Both the position numbers and the translations under genes were made by a program. DNA of 64,000 nt from Desulfobulbaceae bacterium BRH_c16a (GTDB taxonomy: Bacteria; Desulfobacterota; Desulfobulbia; Desulfobulbales; Desulfocapsaceae): assembly GCA_000961725.1 (NCBI GenBank), contig LADS01000004.1:186001-250000 (forward strand), in the 5' to 3' direction. Under the pieces are notes generated by a model. That model saw only the letters and a program-made list of their open reading frames with translations, was not told where the DNA came from and did no database searches. Positions 1 to 8,956 of this stretch are shown in pieces (the first letter of the stretch is position 1; each line of letters begins with the position of its first letter).

Positions 1-515
1 TTATGCAGGATCCTTCCCGTAAAGCGTTTGATATTCTGCATCAGGCCGGTTGAAACAACCTTATCGCCGGCTACCTGATACCAGTGAAGCAAAATTGTGT
101 CGGCTCCATCCTTGCGAGATAACACATAGTTAACAGGAACACTCTTGCCGGTTGCCGTCTGCTTGAGATACACCACATCCGTATCGACAATCGCCGAGCC
201 TTGCCCGGGCAGACAAGCATATGGATTATGCCCGGTCCTCCCACCCTTTGCAGTTCCGTAGTAACCGATATACAGATTAACCAGATCGCCATTCAGGGAT
301 TTATAGTGGCGATAGACGTGCTTATCGGCATTCAGTTCCTTGTAAATCGCTTCCGAAAAAAAATCCTCTGTGGCGGTGTAATTCTCAATCACCATGGGTA
401 ATTTTTCGAGATTTGTCTGTACGACAACAGGTATCGATATGGAAAAACGTGCAGCAAGAGCTCCTGCCGCAAGAATCATTATCACAAGGCATATTGCATA
501 GTATTTGTTAGACAT
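1..515 (-). CDS. epsI: EpsI family protein (partial, C-terminus off the window)
   Basis: The reading frame runs from ATG at 515 to the window edge with no stop (171 codons). An N-terminal hydrophobic segment (about residues 5-22) is followed by an EpsI-type region: residues around 80-105 read LYIGYYGTAKGGRTGHNP and then a CLPGQG motif. Both match the conserved Tyr-rich and His-Pro/Cys-Leu-Pro-Gly core of EpsI, the protein that usually accompanies exosortases or is fused to their C-terminus. The family works in exopolysaccharide export and exosortase systems at the inner membrane; its exact reaction is not settled. It starts 4 bases after the exosortase stop, with AAAGGCG as a weak ribosome site, so it is the next gene of the same operon. 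The missing C-terminus lies left of base 1. Confidence 0.85.
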   Translation of the reverse strand, partial: MSNKYYAICLVIMILAAGALAARFSISIPVVVQTNLEKLPMVIENYTATEDFFSEAIYKELNADKHVYRHYKSLNGDLVNLYIGYYGTAKGGRTGHNPYACLPGQGSAIVDTDVVYLKQTATGKSVPVNYVLSRKDGADTILLHWYQVAGDKVVSTGLMQNIKRFTGRILH

Positions 516-519
516 CCGA

Positions 520-1356
520 TTACGCCTTTCTGTTGATCAAGGTGAAAATTCCAAAGAGTGCGACGAACCCAAGGACAAAGATCGCGATGCCCGAAAATTC
601 GTGCAGAAATCCTCTTGCCACTTTGTCACCAAAAAAATGAGCCAATATGCCGGTACCCGTAACGCGGATTATGTTGGCCAGCATTGCAACCGGTATTGCC
701 GACAGGATCAGAATCGCCTTACTCTTCCAGCCGGCAGGACTTATGCTCGCAAAGGCAACGGCCAGCATCGATAATGCGATTATCGATCTTATACCGCTGC
801 ATGCTTCGGCCACTTCGAGCTGGGTGCTGACAAAATAGAGCATGTTCCCCTCTCGAAACACCGGGATGGAACACGTCGCGATCAAATTGGCGGAGATTTT
901 CGTGGCAAAGAGCTGCAACGGACCCGAAACCAGATTTATCAACGAATATGGCACCGGAATCATGAACAAAAGAAACAACACGGGAAAAGCCATGATCCTG
1001 ATTATCTCATTGCCGAGCATACACCAGATCAGGCCAAACAGCGCCAAAACCATGGCGACTCTGGCTGGAAATACCAGGCCGCCGAAAAAGCTGAGAACAT
1101 AAACTCCGAGGACAAGAAACAGGGCGATGCACCCGTACATCGAACTTTCGATGGTTGATGAATTCATCCGATTTTTTCTATCCCAGGCAAAATAGCCCGC
1201 CACGAATGGCACGATAAAACCGTGGGAATTGTCTGAATTCGACAGCCAGTCCTGGACCATTCCCGGATAAATAGGCGCGAAAAGCGCAAGCCAGAACAGC
1301 ATCAGCGAAAGCATTTTCAGCTTATCCCTGCCTGATATTTCCTTGAATAATATCAC
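520..1356 (-). CDS. xrtA: Exosortase (XrtA/EpsH family)
   Basis: Polytopic membrane protein of 278 residues with about eight hydrophobic segments. The three catalytic signatures of exosortases are visible: Cys in EACSGIRS (about residue 185), Arg in NIIRVTG and His in HEFSG near the C-terminus. Exosortases are transpeptidase-like enzymes that recognise PEP-CTERM tails, and they are genetically tied to exopolysaccharide production. The start is GTG, overlapping the TGA of the aminotransferase gene as GTGA, with a good GAGAGGAG ribosome site. The neighbours (polysaccharide deacetylase, FemAB-like protein, EpsI) are the usual companions of XrtA, so I favour that subtype, but the subtype was not tested. 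No PEP-CTERM substrate was found in this window. Confidence 0.88.
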   Translation of the reverse strand: MILFKEISGRDKLKMLSLMLFWLALFAPIYPGMVQDWLSNSDNSHGFIVPFVAGYFAWDRKNRMNSSTIESSMYGCIALFLVLGVYVLSFFGGLVFPARVAMVLALFGLIWCMLGNEIIRIMAFPVLFLLFMIPVPYSLINLVSGPLQLFATKISANLIATCSIPVFREGNMLYFVSTQLEVAEACSGIRSIIALSMLAVAFASISPAGWKSKAILILSAIPVAMLANIIRVTGTGILAHFFGDKVARGFLHEFSGIAIFVLGFVALFGIFTLINRKA

Positions 1357-2603
1357 CGACTCCTCTCTTCTGCATTTTTTATGAATTCCGAAATTTTCCT
1401 GGCATCGCCTGCTGGTTTCCGAATCAATCCCACAATTCTCTTCATGTCAGCTTCAGTAACATAGGGATGTACAGGAAACGTAACCATCCTCTCCACTATT
1501 GAACTGGCCTTCAGAGAGGTTCCGCCGACAAGATATCCTTTCAGCCCGGCTATGGTATCCACCGTTCCAGGGAAGACATCCGCCCCCCCCAATCCCAGCC
1601 TGTCACTTTCACGTAAGACCGATATCTTCTCAGAGTTGCTCCTGACAATGACAGGATATCTGACAAGGCCTGACGAGAGTAACTCTGAGTCACCTGTTGA
1701 CTTCATTCCCGACTTGGTCAAATAACCGGCGTTCTTCACGCGGATCCCTATGATTTTACTCAGGCGGTTCTGCCACCCGACTGTCATACCCGCCTGGAAG
1801 CCGGACATACGTTTGATCGAAAAATCCGGAGCGAAAAGGGTCTCTCCCAACCCGAGAAAGGGCAGCGACCTCGGGATCCAATACAGCCATGGCCTGGAAA
1901 ACACCGATATAACAACCGCATAGATTATCAGGGCGACCTGTTCTTTCAGGCTATACGCTGAAGTTGAGGCAATTTGACCCTGCAGGGCCTTACCGATTCT
2001 CTCGGATCCGGCAACTATTATCCCTCCTTCGACGGTCGAGAAGGCTTTACCACGCTCCAGACTGAAAAAGCCGACATCGCCCAAGGTGCCGACCTTACGC
2101 CCTCGGAATTCACCGCCCATAGCCTGGGCAGCATCTTCGACGATAGGTATATCCCGGTTGCCGACAAGCTCACGGACCCTTGGAATATCTGCCGTTACCC
2201 CAAAAAGGTGGGTGGGAATCACGCATAACAATCGCTCAGCAGATAATTGCTCGGCAAGTTCGTTATAATCGAAATCCAATGTTTCTGGCTCGATGTCGCA
2301 GATTCGAATTTTCAAACCCACCCGGAAAATTGCGGCCGGGACCGAATAACAGGTGAAAGCCGGTATCAGAACTTCATCTTTTTCCGGATACAGTTCCTTA
2401 AGCGCCCGAAGGATGAGAGCAAGTGATGCTTTGCCCGAGGAGAGCAAATAACAGTATTTAACATTGAAATGTTCTTTCAACTTCTCGGCAAAAGCTGTTG
2501 TGGCCTTGTCACCCATAAACATTGCGAGAATGCCGCCGGCGATATTCCTGAATCCGATGGGGGCAAGTGCCGGCGGCAGTGTCCTTCCGATGCGCACACT
2601 CAT
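1353..2603 (-). CDS. DegT/DnrJ/EryC1/StrS family PLP-dependent aminotransferase
   Basis: Sugar aminotransferase-type protein, about 416 residues from the ATG at 2603. This start overlaps the upstream FemAB stop as ATGA; the longer open frame to 2774 would run through the FemAB gene. Features of the fold are a Gly-Lys-Ala-Ser substrate/cofactor region near residue 58, the Pro-Ala-Phe-Thr-Cys segment that precedes the cofactor loop, an EDAAQAMGG motif, and the probable PLP lysine in LERGKAFST followed by EGGIIV. The family aminates nucleotide-linked keto sugars. Inside an exosortase/exopolysaccharide operon it probably makes an amino sugar for the polysaccharide. The substrate cannot be read from sequence. 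Confidence 0.85.
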   Translation of the reverse strand: MSVRIGRTLPPALAPIGFRNIAGGILAMFMGDKATTAFAEKLKEHFNVKYCYLLSSGKASLALILRALKELYPEKDEVLIPAFTCYSVPAAIFRVGLKIRICDIEPETLDFDYNELAEQLSAERLLCVIPTHLFGVTADIPRVRELVGNRDIPIVEDAAQAMGGEFRGRKVGTLGDVGFFSLERGKAFSTVEGGIIVAGSERIGKALQGQIASTSAYSLKEQVALIIYAVVISVFSRPWLYWIPRSLPFLGLGETLFAPDFSIKRMSGFQAGMTVGWQNRLSKIIGIRVKNAGYLTKSGMKSTGDSELLSSGLVRYPVIVRSNSEKISVLRESDRLGLGGADVFPGTVDTIAGLKGYLVGGTSLKASSIVERMVTFPVHPYVTEADMKRIVGLIRKPAGDARKISEFIKNAEERSR

Positions 2604-3661
2604 GGAATATTCTTCACAATACGGGGTCCAAGAAGTCTGGTAACCGGCAGAGGCAGCTTCTGCCAGACCTTGATCGCCAATTCGAATTTCGGATTTTTCG
2701 TGTTCAGTTCCGGCATGGAAGCCCCCTTCGGCAGGAGGTACTGCCAATTCAACTGGATGGGAGAGGCGCCCCATTGCTTTTTGAATGTATAGGTACCCTC
2801 TCCGGGTGTGGACCGGCCAAAGTCAAATCTTTTGAAACCGCGTGCCAGGGCAAACTGCAGAGCAGTCCAATACAAAAGATTGTTCGGACAGAGCGAGTTG
2901 TAATCACGAATGGAAGATGCCCAGGGAATTTCAAGCGTGTCACGAAACCAGCTGATCAAACCAGCCGCCACAGGCTTCTCCTCAAGAGAGACAGCGATGA
3001 TGCGGGCCTGTCCCGGGAAAACCCTCAGGACTTCCGTGAAAAATCTCAGGGCGTAAACAGGAGTGCCGAGATCCCTCATGTTGCGGACAAAGACCGTATA
3101 GAAATCAGCCAGCAACTCTTCGCCACCCACTCTGACCGTCAGGCCGCTTTTTTCTGCCTTGCGCACCTGATTGCGAAGCTTGGCGTTAAAGCCTCGCCAT
3201 TGAGTCTCTGCGTCTTCAGCAAGATCGAGTACCATTGCTACCTTAGAATTTTTGCCGGGTAATTCTCCGGCCCATTGTTGGGTATGCCGCAACTCGGTAT
3301 ATTCCGCGCCGAGCTCTTTCTGCAGCTTCGCGGCTTCGGCCAGAAGTGCATCCCCGATTTCCTGTCGATCACAAAGGATTCCGCCATAGTTGAAAAAAGG
3401 CAGCGAAACAACAAATCGTCCGAAAATCCTGCTTTGCATGAAAACAAGAGGCAACACCCCGACGATATAACCGGCTTCACTTCTGGCGGCAGAGTAATAG
3501 CACCGGTGCTTGAAACTGTTTTCGATCACATCCCGCCAGCCATATTTATGGTAATTGGTGGATGAAAGATGGGCCCGGACATATGATTCCCATGCTTCTC
3601 GATCAGGACAATCGGGTTCTATTGTGAACGCTGCATTCGCGACATGTTCAGTTTTTTTCAC
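2600..3661 (-). CDS. FemAB-like GNAT-fold protein, exosortase/PEP-CTERM system type
   Basis: About 353 residues with the FemAB/MprF-like double GNAT layout. Residues near the start read NYHKYGWRDVIE, the middle has LPFFNYGGILCD, and the C-terminal half has CPNNLLYWTALQFALARG followed by FDFGRSTPGEGTYTFKKQWG. These match the FemAB family members that co-occur with XrtA and polysaccharide deacetylases. FemAB proteins transfer aminoacyl groups from tRNA to cell-wall or surface precursors; the acceptor of this subfamily is not established. The start is uncertain. GTG at 3661 overlaps the deacetylase stop by 14 bases, and a longer frame opens at ATG 3688 without a usable ribosome site. Confidence 0.82.
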   Translation of the reverse strand: MKKTEHVANAAFTIEPDCPDREAWESYVRAHLSSTNYHKYGWRDVIENSFKHRCYYSAARSEAGYIVGVLPLVFMQSRIFGRFVVSLPFFNYGGILCDRQEIGDALLAEAAKLQKELGAEYTELRHTQQWAGELPGKNSKVAMVLDLAEDAETQWRGFNAKLRNQVRKAEKSGLTVRVGGEELLADFYTVFVRNMRDLGTPVYALRFFTEVLRVFPGQARIIAVSLEEKPVAAGLISWFRDTLEIPWASSIRDYNSLCPNNLLYWTALQFALARGFKRFDFGRSTPGEGTYTFKKQWGASPIQLNWQYLLPKGASMPELNTKNPKFELAIKVWQKLPLPVTRLLGPRIVKNIP

Positions 3662-4520
3662 ACGCTTCACCGAGTTGTGAAAACACATCCTTCATAGGAG
3701 CGAAATCAAATTTTTCAAAAAGATCCATGAGCTTACTTTCAGTGCCGCGAAGATTCAGATAATGTCGAAAGCGTGACTTCATGCCGGCTTTGATACGCGG
3801 CTGATCCGGATCGATCTCCCATGGGTGAAAATAAAGTACCGCCGGCTGCCGATCTCGAGTGTTAATTCTGGTAATTCCCGAACGGATTACGTCTGCGGGC
3901 AAGAGTCTCAAATACCCTCCTCCGGCAATCGGCAGATGTATTTTTTTCCAACCCAGATTTAGAGAAACGGTCGTCAACGGAAACTCCGCCAGCGGTCCGG
4001 CATCGGTCTCTATTGTATGCGGAAAACGCTTTGCATCGGGGATGCCGTAGGTGTCATGCAGTATCGGAAAAATACTGGAGTCGTAGGTGAATCCTTCCTC
4101 AACGAGAATATTCAGCGCCCATAACGATTGATTGGTAATTGAGTAACTGGGCGCCCGGTAACCGTTGACTTGTTCACCGATTTGATTTTCGAGAAGCGTC
4201 TTCGACCTGCGGATATCCTCCCGGAACTTCTCAGGGCCTATTGCATAGATCAATTCATGCCAGTACCCATGACAGGCGATTTCATGTCCTCGATGGTGAA
4301 TCTCCCGAACCAGCGAAGGTAATCGTTCAGCGACCCAGCCAAGGACAAAAAAAGTTGCCTTGATGCTGTATCCATCCAGGATATCGAGAATACGATGAGT
4401 GTTTTTATCTACCCTGAGGGGGAAAGACTGCCACTGGTTCTGGTGCACATGAGCTGCAAAGGCGTTCACCTGGAAATAATCCTCTACATCAATGGTGAGG
4501 CAATTTCTGATTGTTGTCAT
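3648..4520 (-). CDS. Polysaccharide deacetylase (exosortase-locus type, with DUF3473-like C-terminus)
   Basis: NodB-type deacetylase of about 290 residues. The metal-binding motif reads LTIDVEDYFQ near the N-terminus (the family has Asp-Asp or Asp-Glu here), then HEIACHGYWHE supplies the His pair, followed by GYRAPSYSI and the late FHPWEIDPDQPR motif of the family tied to PEP-CTERM/exosortase systems. It probably removes N-acetyl groups from an exported polysaccharide. I chose ATG 4520 because family members begin just before the Thr-Ile-Asp-Val-Glu-Asp motif; the open frame extends to 4646 but that stretch shows no homology-like character. First gene of the operon running to the left edge. 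Confidence 0.85.
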   Translation of the reverse strand: MTTIRNCLTIDVEDYFQVNAFAAHVHQNQWQSFPLRVDKNTHRILDILDGYSIKATFFVLGWVAERLPSLVREIHHRGHEIACHGYWHELIYAIGPEKFREDIRRSKTLLENQIGEQVNGYRAPSYSITNQSLWALNILVEEGFTYDSSIFPILHDTYGIPDAKRFPHTIETDAGPLAEFPLTTVSLNLGWKKIHLPIAGGGYLRLLPADVIRSGITRINTRDRQPAVLYFHPWEIDPDQPRIKAGMKSRFRHYLNLRGTESKLMDLFEKFDFAPMKDVFSQLGEACEKN

Positions 4521-4742
4521 CCTCGAACCATGCCGACCGAATAGCACAATCCTGATATTGCCTGGCAGGCAAGGATCAGCCGATGCTGTAAGCCAAAAAG
4601 GAGTAGGTTGCAGATGTCGTTCTCGACCTTGTCGTTCCAGGGTCAAGACGTCACTGTGTGTGCGTGTCGTTCGCTGTCGAAACTCGAGGGGTTACAAGAG
4701 TGAGAATCCTCTGCCCCATTGATGTAACGATGGATTCCACCT

Positions 4743-4771
4743 AACATATCACCATGCAACATAACAGTCAA
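4743..4771 (-). promoter_or_regulatory. Candidate sigma-70 promoter of the exosortase operon
   Basis: On the minus strand TTGACT (-35, 4766-4771) is separated by exactly 17 bases from TATGTT (-10, 4743-4748). It would start transcription near 4736, giving a leader of about 215 bases before the deacetylase gene. Pattern match only. Confidence 0.35.
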
Positions 4772-5088
4772 TAGGTGTATCTACCAATAATCAACCAGGT
4801 GTTTTTACGAGCCTAATTTTCTGTTAGTTATGATCAGCAAAAGTATATCGGGAGATTTCCTGAACCTTTTACAGATTTGGTCGGGTCTATCTTCTCTTCC
4901 TGCAAAACTTTCCTGCCCCCCACTTACCATTTCGCACTGCAAACCCTCCAATTCCATTTTAGTAATCAAGCCTGACGACTGGAAGAACTGACATATGGGG
5001 CTATCAAAATACCTTCAACTTTCGTTACACATCTAACCTTTTGATATTGATTAAAGATATAATTACGCCCGTCCAGCTGCAGAGATGC

Positions 5089-5104
5089 TGGCACGTTTTG
5101 TGCT
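5089..5104 (+). promoter_or_regulatory. Candidate sigma-54 (-24/-12) promoter
   Basis: TGGCACGTTTTGTGCT matches the TGGCAC-N5-TTGCW consensus with correct GG-GC spacing and one mismatch (G for the first T of the -12 block). It lies 133 bases before the GTG of the PKD-domain protein. PEP-CTERM/exosortase-associated genes are often under a sigma-54-dependent regulator, which fits the location beside an exosortase operon. Confidence 0.5.
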
Positions 5105-5236
5105 CTAAGACGCGGCAGAGTGTTTCAAACTTACATAGCAATCAATCCGTGGTGCTTTGGCTTGATGAGCCCAGGATTTTAACAATACCCTCCAGAGTTT
5201 TTTGAAAAAGAAGATACCAATACCCGAGGAGAAAAC

Positions 5237-7441
5237 GTGAACACTGCTCAACTATCTGTAAGACCAAAGAAATTTATGAAACACAATCTGCTTCTTCTAT
5301 TATTTCTATTTCTTATCACACCGACCATGTCAACCGGTGCCGAGACGCGAACTCTGGTTATCGATTTTTCCTTTAACGCCCCAATCGATCCAGCCAAACA
5401 GCTCCTCGGCTACAGACTTTATCAGGAAGGTGTAAAGGTCTGCGAAACAACCGATCCGGACGCATCCAGGATGGACTGCTCACTTCTCACGGAAGACGGC
5501 ACCTTCAATTTTACCCTCTCCGCCTATTATTCCAACGCAACCGAAAGTCCTCAATCCGAGCCTTTCCCATTTACCATTGATCCTGTAAATGCCCCCTCGA
5601 CAGGCCAGGAAAGCATTACCTTCGGAGCCGTGGCGCATAAGCTGGCAATAGATTTTTCTTTCAGCGCCCCAGACAATTCGACGAAACAGCTGCTTGGCTA
5701 CAGGCTGTACAAAGAAGGCGTGCAGGCATGCGAAACGGTTGAGCCAAACACTTCCACGATGGACTGCGAACTTCTCACGGAACCGGGCACCTTTAACTTC
5801 ACCCTTACAGCATATTACGACGGCGGTATCGAAAGCCCGCCTTCCACTCCTTTCCCATTCACCCTGAGCTCGACACATGGCATCGATTTTCAATGGGAAG
5901 TGACAGACAGCAATCAAAATAAAGGTGGTTTTCGCATCTACGACAACGGAGTTCTCATCTATGAAACAGCCGATTCCACCGCAAGACAGCTTACTTACAT
6001 GACCGAGTTTTCAAGCGCCACACATATCTTTACCATTGCGGCCTTAGATGCAACAGGGAAAGAAACGCTCCTTACCAACGCACTGACGTACAGCGAGATC
6101 ATCGAACCGACCGCGATCATTTCTTCTTCGACGGCCGTCGGAAATGCCCCGTTGACTGTGACCTTCGATGGTTCTGCCTCGACAACTCCAAATTCACCCA
6201 TGGTGAGTTATAACTGGATGTTCGGAGACGGTTCCCAGGCAACAGGTGAGATCGTATCCCATGTCTTCACTACAGCAGGGACTTACTACACCGAACTCAC
6301 CGTTACAGACAGCAAGGGATTGACCGATAAAGTATCCACCCCCATTATCGTTGCCGAACCTGTCGCAACAAACGAAAAACCCAATGCCGTCATATCGGCA
6401 GACCTGACTCAGGGTGGCGTTCCCCTGACGGTCGCCTTCGATGGCTCGCAATCATCCGACCCGGACGGCTCCATCGCCTCGTACAGCTGGGACTTTGGTG
6501 ATGGATCGACAGGAAGCGGTGCAGCAATTCAGCACACCTATACTATTTCAGGTATCTATACCGTTTCCCTGAAAGTTACCGATGATAAAGGTGCAACGGC
6601 TACGGCCACCACAGAAATCAATTGCAACACACAACTCCCCAATATTGAAGTGGGAGAAGTGACTATAGACCACGAATGGGTAAGAGTACTCTTTGACAAG
6701 CGCTTCAATGTCCCGGTCGTCATTGCCGGACCGCCCACTACCGTCAACGAAAGCGATCCGGTGCTGGTACGTGTACGCAACATCGATCAGGAGGGTTTTG
6801 ACATCCGCCTGCAGGAATGGGATTACCAGGACGGTACCCATGCCCCTGAGACCTTCAATTATATAGTAATTGAAAAAGGCATATACACCCTGGCCGATGG
6901 CAGCAAGATGGAAGCTGGAAACTTCACCGGCACCAGTTCCTTCAGCCGGCTTTCCCTGCAGCAATTCTATGATTTCACGCCGGTCATACTGACCCAGGTC
7001 GCAACCGACAATGAAACCGATGCGGTCACCGGCAGAATCCTCAACAGCAATCAGTATTCTTTCGAATACAAGCTGCAGGAAATGGAAAAGACTGCGAACG
7101 CCCATATACCTGAAAATATCGGCTACATCGCATGGGAACCGGGCAAGGGAGAAGTTTCCGGGCTCCTCTACGAAATCGGTATGACAGCCAGGACCGTTAC
7201 GCAAAATTGGTTTAACCTGACCTTCGAAACGAAGTTCCCCGAACAGCCGGCCTTTATTGCCGGAATGCAGACCCACGTAGAAAGCGATACTGCGGCAGTT
7301 CGAAGCCAGAAGATGTCCACCGCGGCAATCCAGATAAAGATCGAAGAAGAGCAGTCAAAAGACAAAGAGGTCAGACACAAAGAAGAAGCTGTGGGCTACT
7401 TTACCATCGGGGTTGCAGCTGCAACAACAGCACAACAATGA
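5237..7441 (+). CDS. Secreted multidomain protein: FnIII-like repeats, two PKD domains, C-terminal lectin-like domain
   Basis: 734 residues starting at GTG 5237 behind a GAGGAG site. After a short basic lead comes a hydrophobic signal segment (about 15-30). Two similar FnIII-like repeats follow (about 38-120 and 133-215), each with a YRLY.EGV..CET stretch and a paired Cys, then a third divergent one (to about 285). Two PKD domains (about 290-375 and 380-465) carry the YNWMFGDGS and YSWDFGDGS signatures. The last 260 residues hold two related beta-rich units resembling an H-type-lectin-like fold (my tentative reading). No PEP-CTERM tail, LPXTG or lipobox is present, so secretion into the medium or matrix is likely. 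Function is unknown; adhesion or polysaccharide binding is an inference from the domains and from the exosortase locus opposite. Confidence 0.8.
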   Translation: MNTAQLSVRPKKFMKHNLLLLLFLFLITPTMSTGAETRTLVIDFSFNAPIDPAKQLLGYRLYQEGVKVCETTDPDASRMDCSLLTEDGTFNFTLSAYYSNATESPQSEPFPFTIDPVNAPSTGQESITFGAVAHKLAIDFSFSAPDNSTKQLLGYRLYKEGVQACETVEPNTSTMDCELLTEPGTFNFTLTAYYDGGIESPPSTPFPFTLSSTHGIDFQWEVTDSNQNKGGFRIYDNGVLIYETADSTARQLTYMTEFSSATHIFTIAALDATGKETLLTNALTYSEIIEPTAIISSSTAVGNAPLTVTFDGSASTTPNSPMVSYNWMFGDGSQATGEIVSHVFTTAGTYYTELTVTDSKGLTDKVSTPIIVAEPVATNEKPNAVISADLTQGGVPLTVAFDGSQSSDPDGSIASYSWDFGDGSTGSGAAIQHTYTISGIYTVSLKVTDDKGATATATTEINCNTQLPNIEVGEVTIDHEWVRVLFDKRFNVPVVIAGPPTTVNESDPVLVRVRNIDQEGFDIRLQEWDYQDGTHAPETFNYIVIEKGIYTLADGSKMEAGNFTGTSSFSRLSLQQFYDFTPVILTQVATDNETDAVTGRILNSNQYSFEYKLQEMEKTANAHIPENIGYIAWEPGKGEVSGLLYEIGMTARTVTQNWFNLTFETKFPEQPAFIAGMQTHVESDTAAVRSQKMSTAAIQIKIEEEQSKDKEVRHKEEAVGYFTIGVAAATTAQQ

Positions 7442-7532
7442 AAACCCCGACGTGACCAGCTTAATAACTCGTTCTAAATAAGAGTGTTAGCAAATCGAAC
7501 CATCAATCCTCATCAAAAGGAAAAACAGGACA

Positions 7533-7922
7533 ATGAAGATTCTTCACACATATAGAACCCGTATCACAGCACTTGCCTTTCTTTGTGTCATGCTCTCGGC
7601 TCCCGTCCTCTCGTATGCCAGGGATGTCTCTTTTATCTGGACAGCAAATCCTGAACCGGTGACTGGATATAAACTCTATTACAAGGCGGGAACCGACAGT
7701 GCGCAACCCTTCCAAGGAACTGGCCTGACCGAAGGCGACGCCCCTATAGTTCTGGGCGACGTCACGACATTCACGGTGACCGGTCTTTCACCCGATGAAA
7801 CGTACAGTTTCGTCCTTACAGCCTATAATGACATACAGGAAAGTGCGTACTCAGAAATCATTTCTGTTGAACCCAGTTCATCCCCAAGCCCGACCATTAT
7901 CAATATTTCCATCAGGCAGTAA
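7533..7922 (+). CDS. Small secreted single-FnIII-domain protein
   Basis: 129 residues with a typical signal peptide (basic start, hydrophobic core about 10-22, cleavage likely after SYA). One fibronectin type III domain follows (about 32-118): FIWTANPEPVTGYKLYYK, then VTGLSPDETYSFVLTAYN, the classic FnIII core. An AGGA site precedes ATG 7533. It lies 91 bases after the PKD-domain protein on the same strand, and its domain resembles that protein's N-terminal repeats, so the two probably form one unit with a shared extracellular role. There is no anchoring or PEP-CTERM tail; a short Ser/Pro-rich end closes the protein. Confidence 0.75.
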   Translation: MKILHTYRTRITALAFLCVMLSAPVLSYARDVSFIWTANPEPVTGYKLYYKAGTDSAQPFQGTGLTEGDAPIVLGDVTTFTVTGLSPDETYSFVLTAYNDIQESAYSEIISVEPSSSPSPTIINISIRQ

Positions 7923-8325
7923 TCGACATCCCCTGTAATGGGGTCACACCCGGCGCAGCCACTCTGGCATGAGTGGCTGCGCCGGGCGAGCAGCATCCCC
8001 TTTATAGGTCCCACAAAGAAGAGACCACTTACACTCCTGTTCCTTTCTCATCCCTCACTTTCACAGTCATCTTAAAACAGCCCGGAAAACAACCTTACCC
8101 TCAAAAAGGACAAGGATACCTACCTGAACAAGTGCTGAAAAGCGAAGGCCTGGCAATCAGAGTGGGGAACGAAAGACGAACGGAATTGTAAAAATGCTCG
8201 ATAGCCGGCACTTTTATAGGTAGGCTTCTTAACAAGAATACGTTAAGGTGTGTCTGCAGGATTTTCCCCCGAGCGTCACCATAAACTACAGAGTGGGCTA
8301 AGAGCAGGCCGCTTTCAATCGAATA
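7923..8325. other. Intergenic region before selC
   Basis: About 400 bases without a convincing gene. It contains the strong hairpin listed at 7949. A 72-codon open frame on the plus strand (7973-8191) begins inside that hairpin and has no recognisable features, so I do not call it. The rest shows nothing clear. Confidence 0.5.
7949..7986 (+). terminator. Strong 16-bp hairpin downstream of the FnIII gene
   Basis: Perfect inverted repeat CCCGGCGCAGCCACTC / GAGTGGCTGCGCCGGG with a six-base loop, 27 bases after the stop at 7922. No U-tract follows, so it may act as a transcript-stabilising or bidirectional hairpin and not as a classical intrinsic terminator. Confidence 0.5.
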
Positions 8326-8423
8326 TGGCGGAAGTGCATGGGAATCGAACCCACCTAACGGGCTATTAACCCGCTACACCGGATTTGAAGTCCGGGAGAG
8401 CCACCAGTGCCCTATCCACTTCC
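8326..8423 (-). tRNA. selC: tRNA-Sec (anticodon UCA)
   Basis: Read on the minus strand, this 98-base gene has the anticodon loop CTTCAAA within the stem CGGA/TCCG, giving anticodon UCA. Its long acceptor arm begins GGAAGTG and ends CACTTCCGCCA with encoded CCA and discriminator G. A long variable arm (GCGGG...CCCGT) and a T-arm with TTCGATT complete it. These features are diagnostic for selenocysteine tRNA. A -10-like TATAAT sits at 8447-8452 on the minus strand, but the -35 is weak. The gene implies that the organism inserts selenocysteine; no selA, selB or selD lies in the window, and I did not find a clear selenoprotein here. Confidence 0.93.
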
Positions 8424-8573
8424 ACTGTCCGCAGCAAAAGGAAACAATTATACTAATAAGTGTTGACCTTGAAAACAACTTTTTATTATATTAATTCGTT
8501 TATTCAAAACAGAGGCTGGGCATTTCGATCCATCCTTGTCAAAATTATTCAATGAAGGCATCTTAAATCACAC

Positions 8574-8930
8574 ATGCAGTGCGAACGATTACTCAAAATG
8601 ATTAAGTCGTGGTATCTCAGCGTCCGCCAGGAAACCATGGCGCCGGCCCGTATGGTATCCTTCATGGAACAGCACGCAGCTACCTGCGAAGTATGCTTGC
8701 GGGACCCCGACCTTCCAGACGAAATTGCAAAAATTACCGAGCTGGTTCTTCCTGAATCAAAAATCCCTAAAGCTGTCCGGCAAAGCAGTCTGGATGATGA
8801 GATGGAACCGGAAGATGACAGTTTTGTGGATTCTGAGGAAGAAGACGAAAATCTCGACGAGGATTTGGAAGAGGAAGAAGATATCGAAGAAGACGAATTC
8901 CTCGAAGAAGACGATAGTGACGAGGTCTGA
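8574..8930 (+). CDS. Small protein with N-terminal Cys motif and strongly acidic C-terminus
   Basis: 118 residues, not recognised as a named family. The N-terminal half is mixed helix and holds Cys/His positions (QCERLL near the start, then EQHAATCEVCLRDPDLP), which could form a metal site resembling small zinc-binding anti-sigma-like domains. From about residue 75 onward the protein is almost wholly Glu/Asp. Such acidic tails are seen in chaperone-like or nucleic-acid-mimicking proteins, but that is only analogy. The gene stands alone between selC (opposite strand) and plsC (opposite strand), and a hairpin terminator follows. I believe it is real because of its coherent composition and the terminator. 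Confidence 0.6.
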   Translation: MQCERLLKMIKSWYLSVRQETMAPARMVSFMEQHAATCEVCLRDPDLPDEIAKITELVLPESKIPKAVRQSSLDDEMEPEDDSFVDSEEEDENLDEDLEEEEDIEEDEFLEEDDSDEV

Positions 8931-8956
8931 TTTTGCTCCACTGTGACGATAACCCG

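Larger units (their letters stand above)
4521..5236. other. Divergent intergenic region between the exosortase operon and the PKD-protein gene
   Basis: No coding frame of convincing character over about 716 bases. The stretch is AT-richer than its flanks and carries two candidate divergent promoters, listed separately at 4743 (minus) and 5089 (plus). Between about 4610 and 4680 the octamer TGTCGTTC occurs three times in loose succession; I cannot assign it a role. Both transcription units would have long leaders. Confidence 0.5.

Noticed and set aside
7350..7922. PEP-CTERM sorting tails on the two secreted proteins near the exosortase
   Set aside because: Neither C-terminus has a Pro-Glu-Pro motif followed by a hydrophobic helix and basic end.
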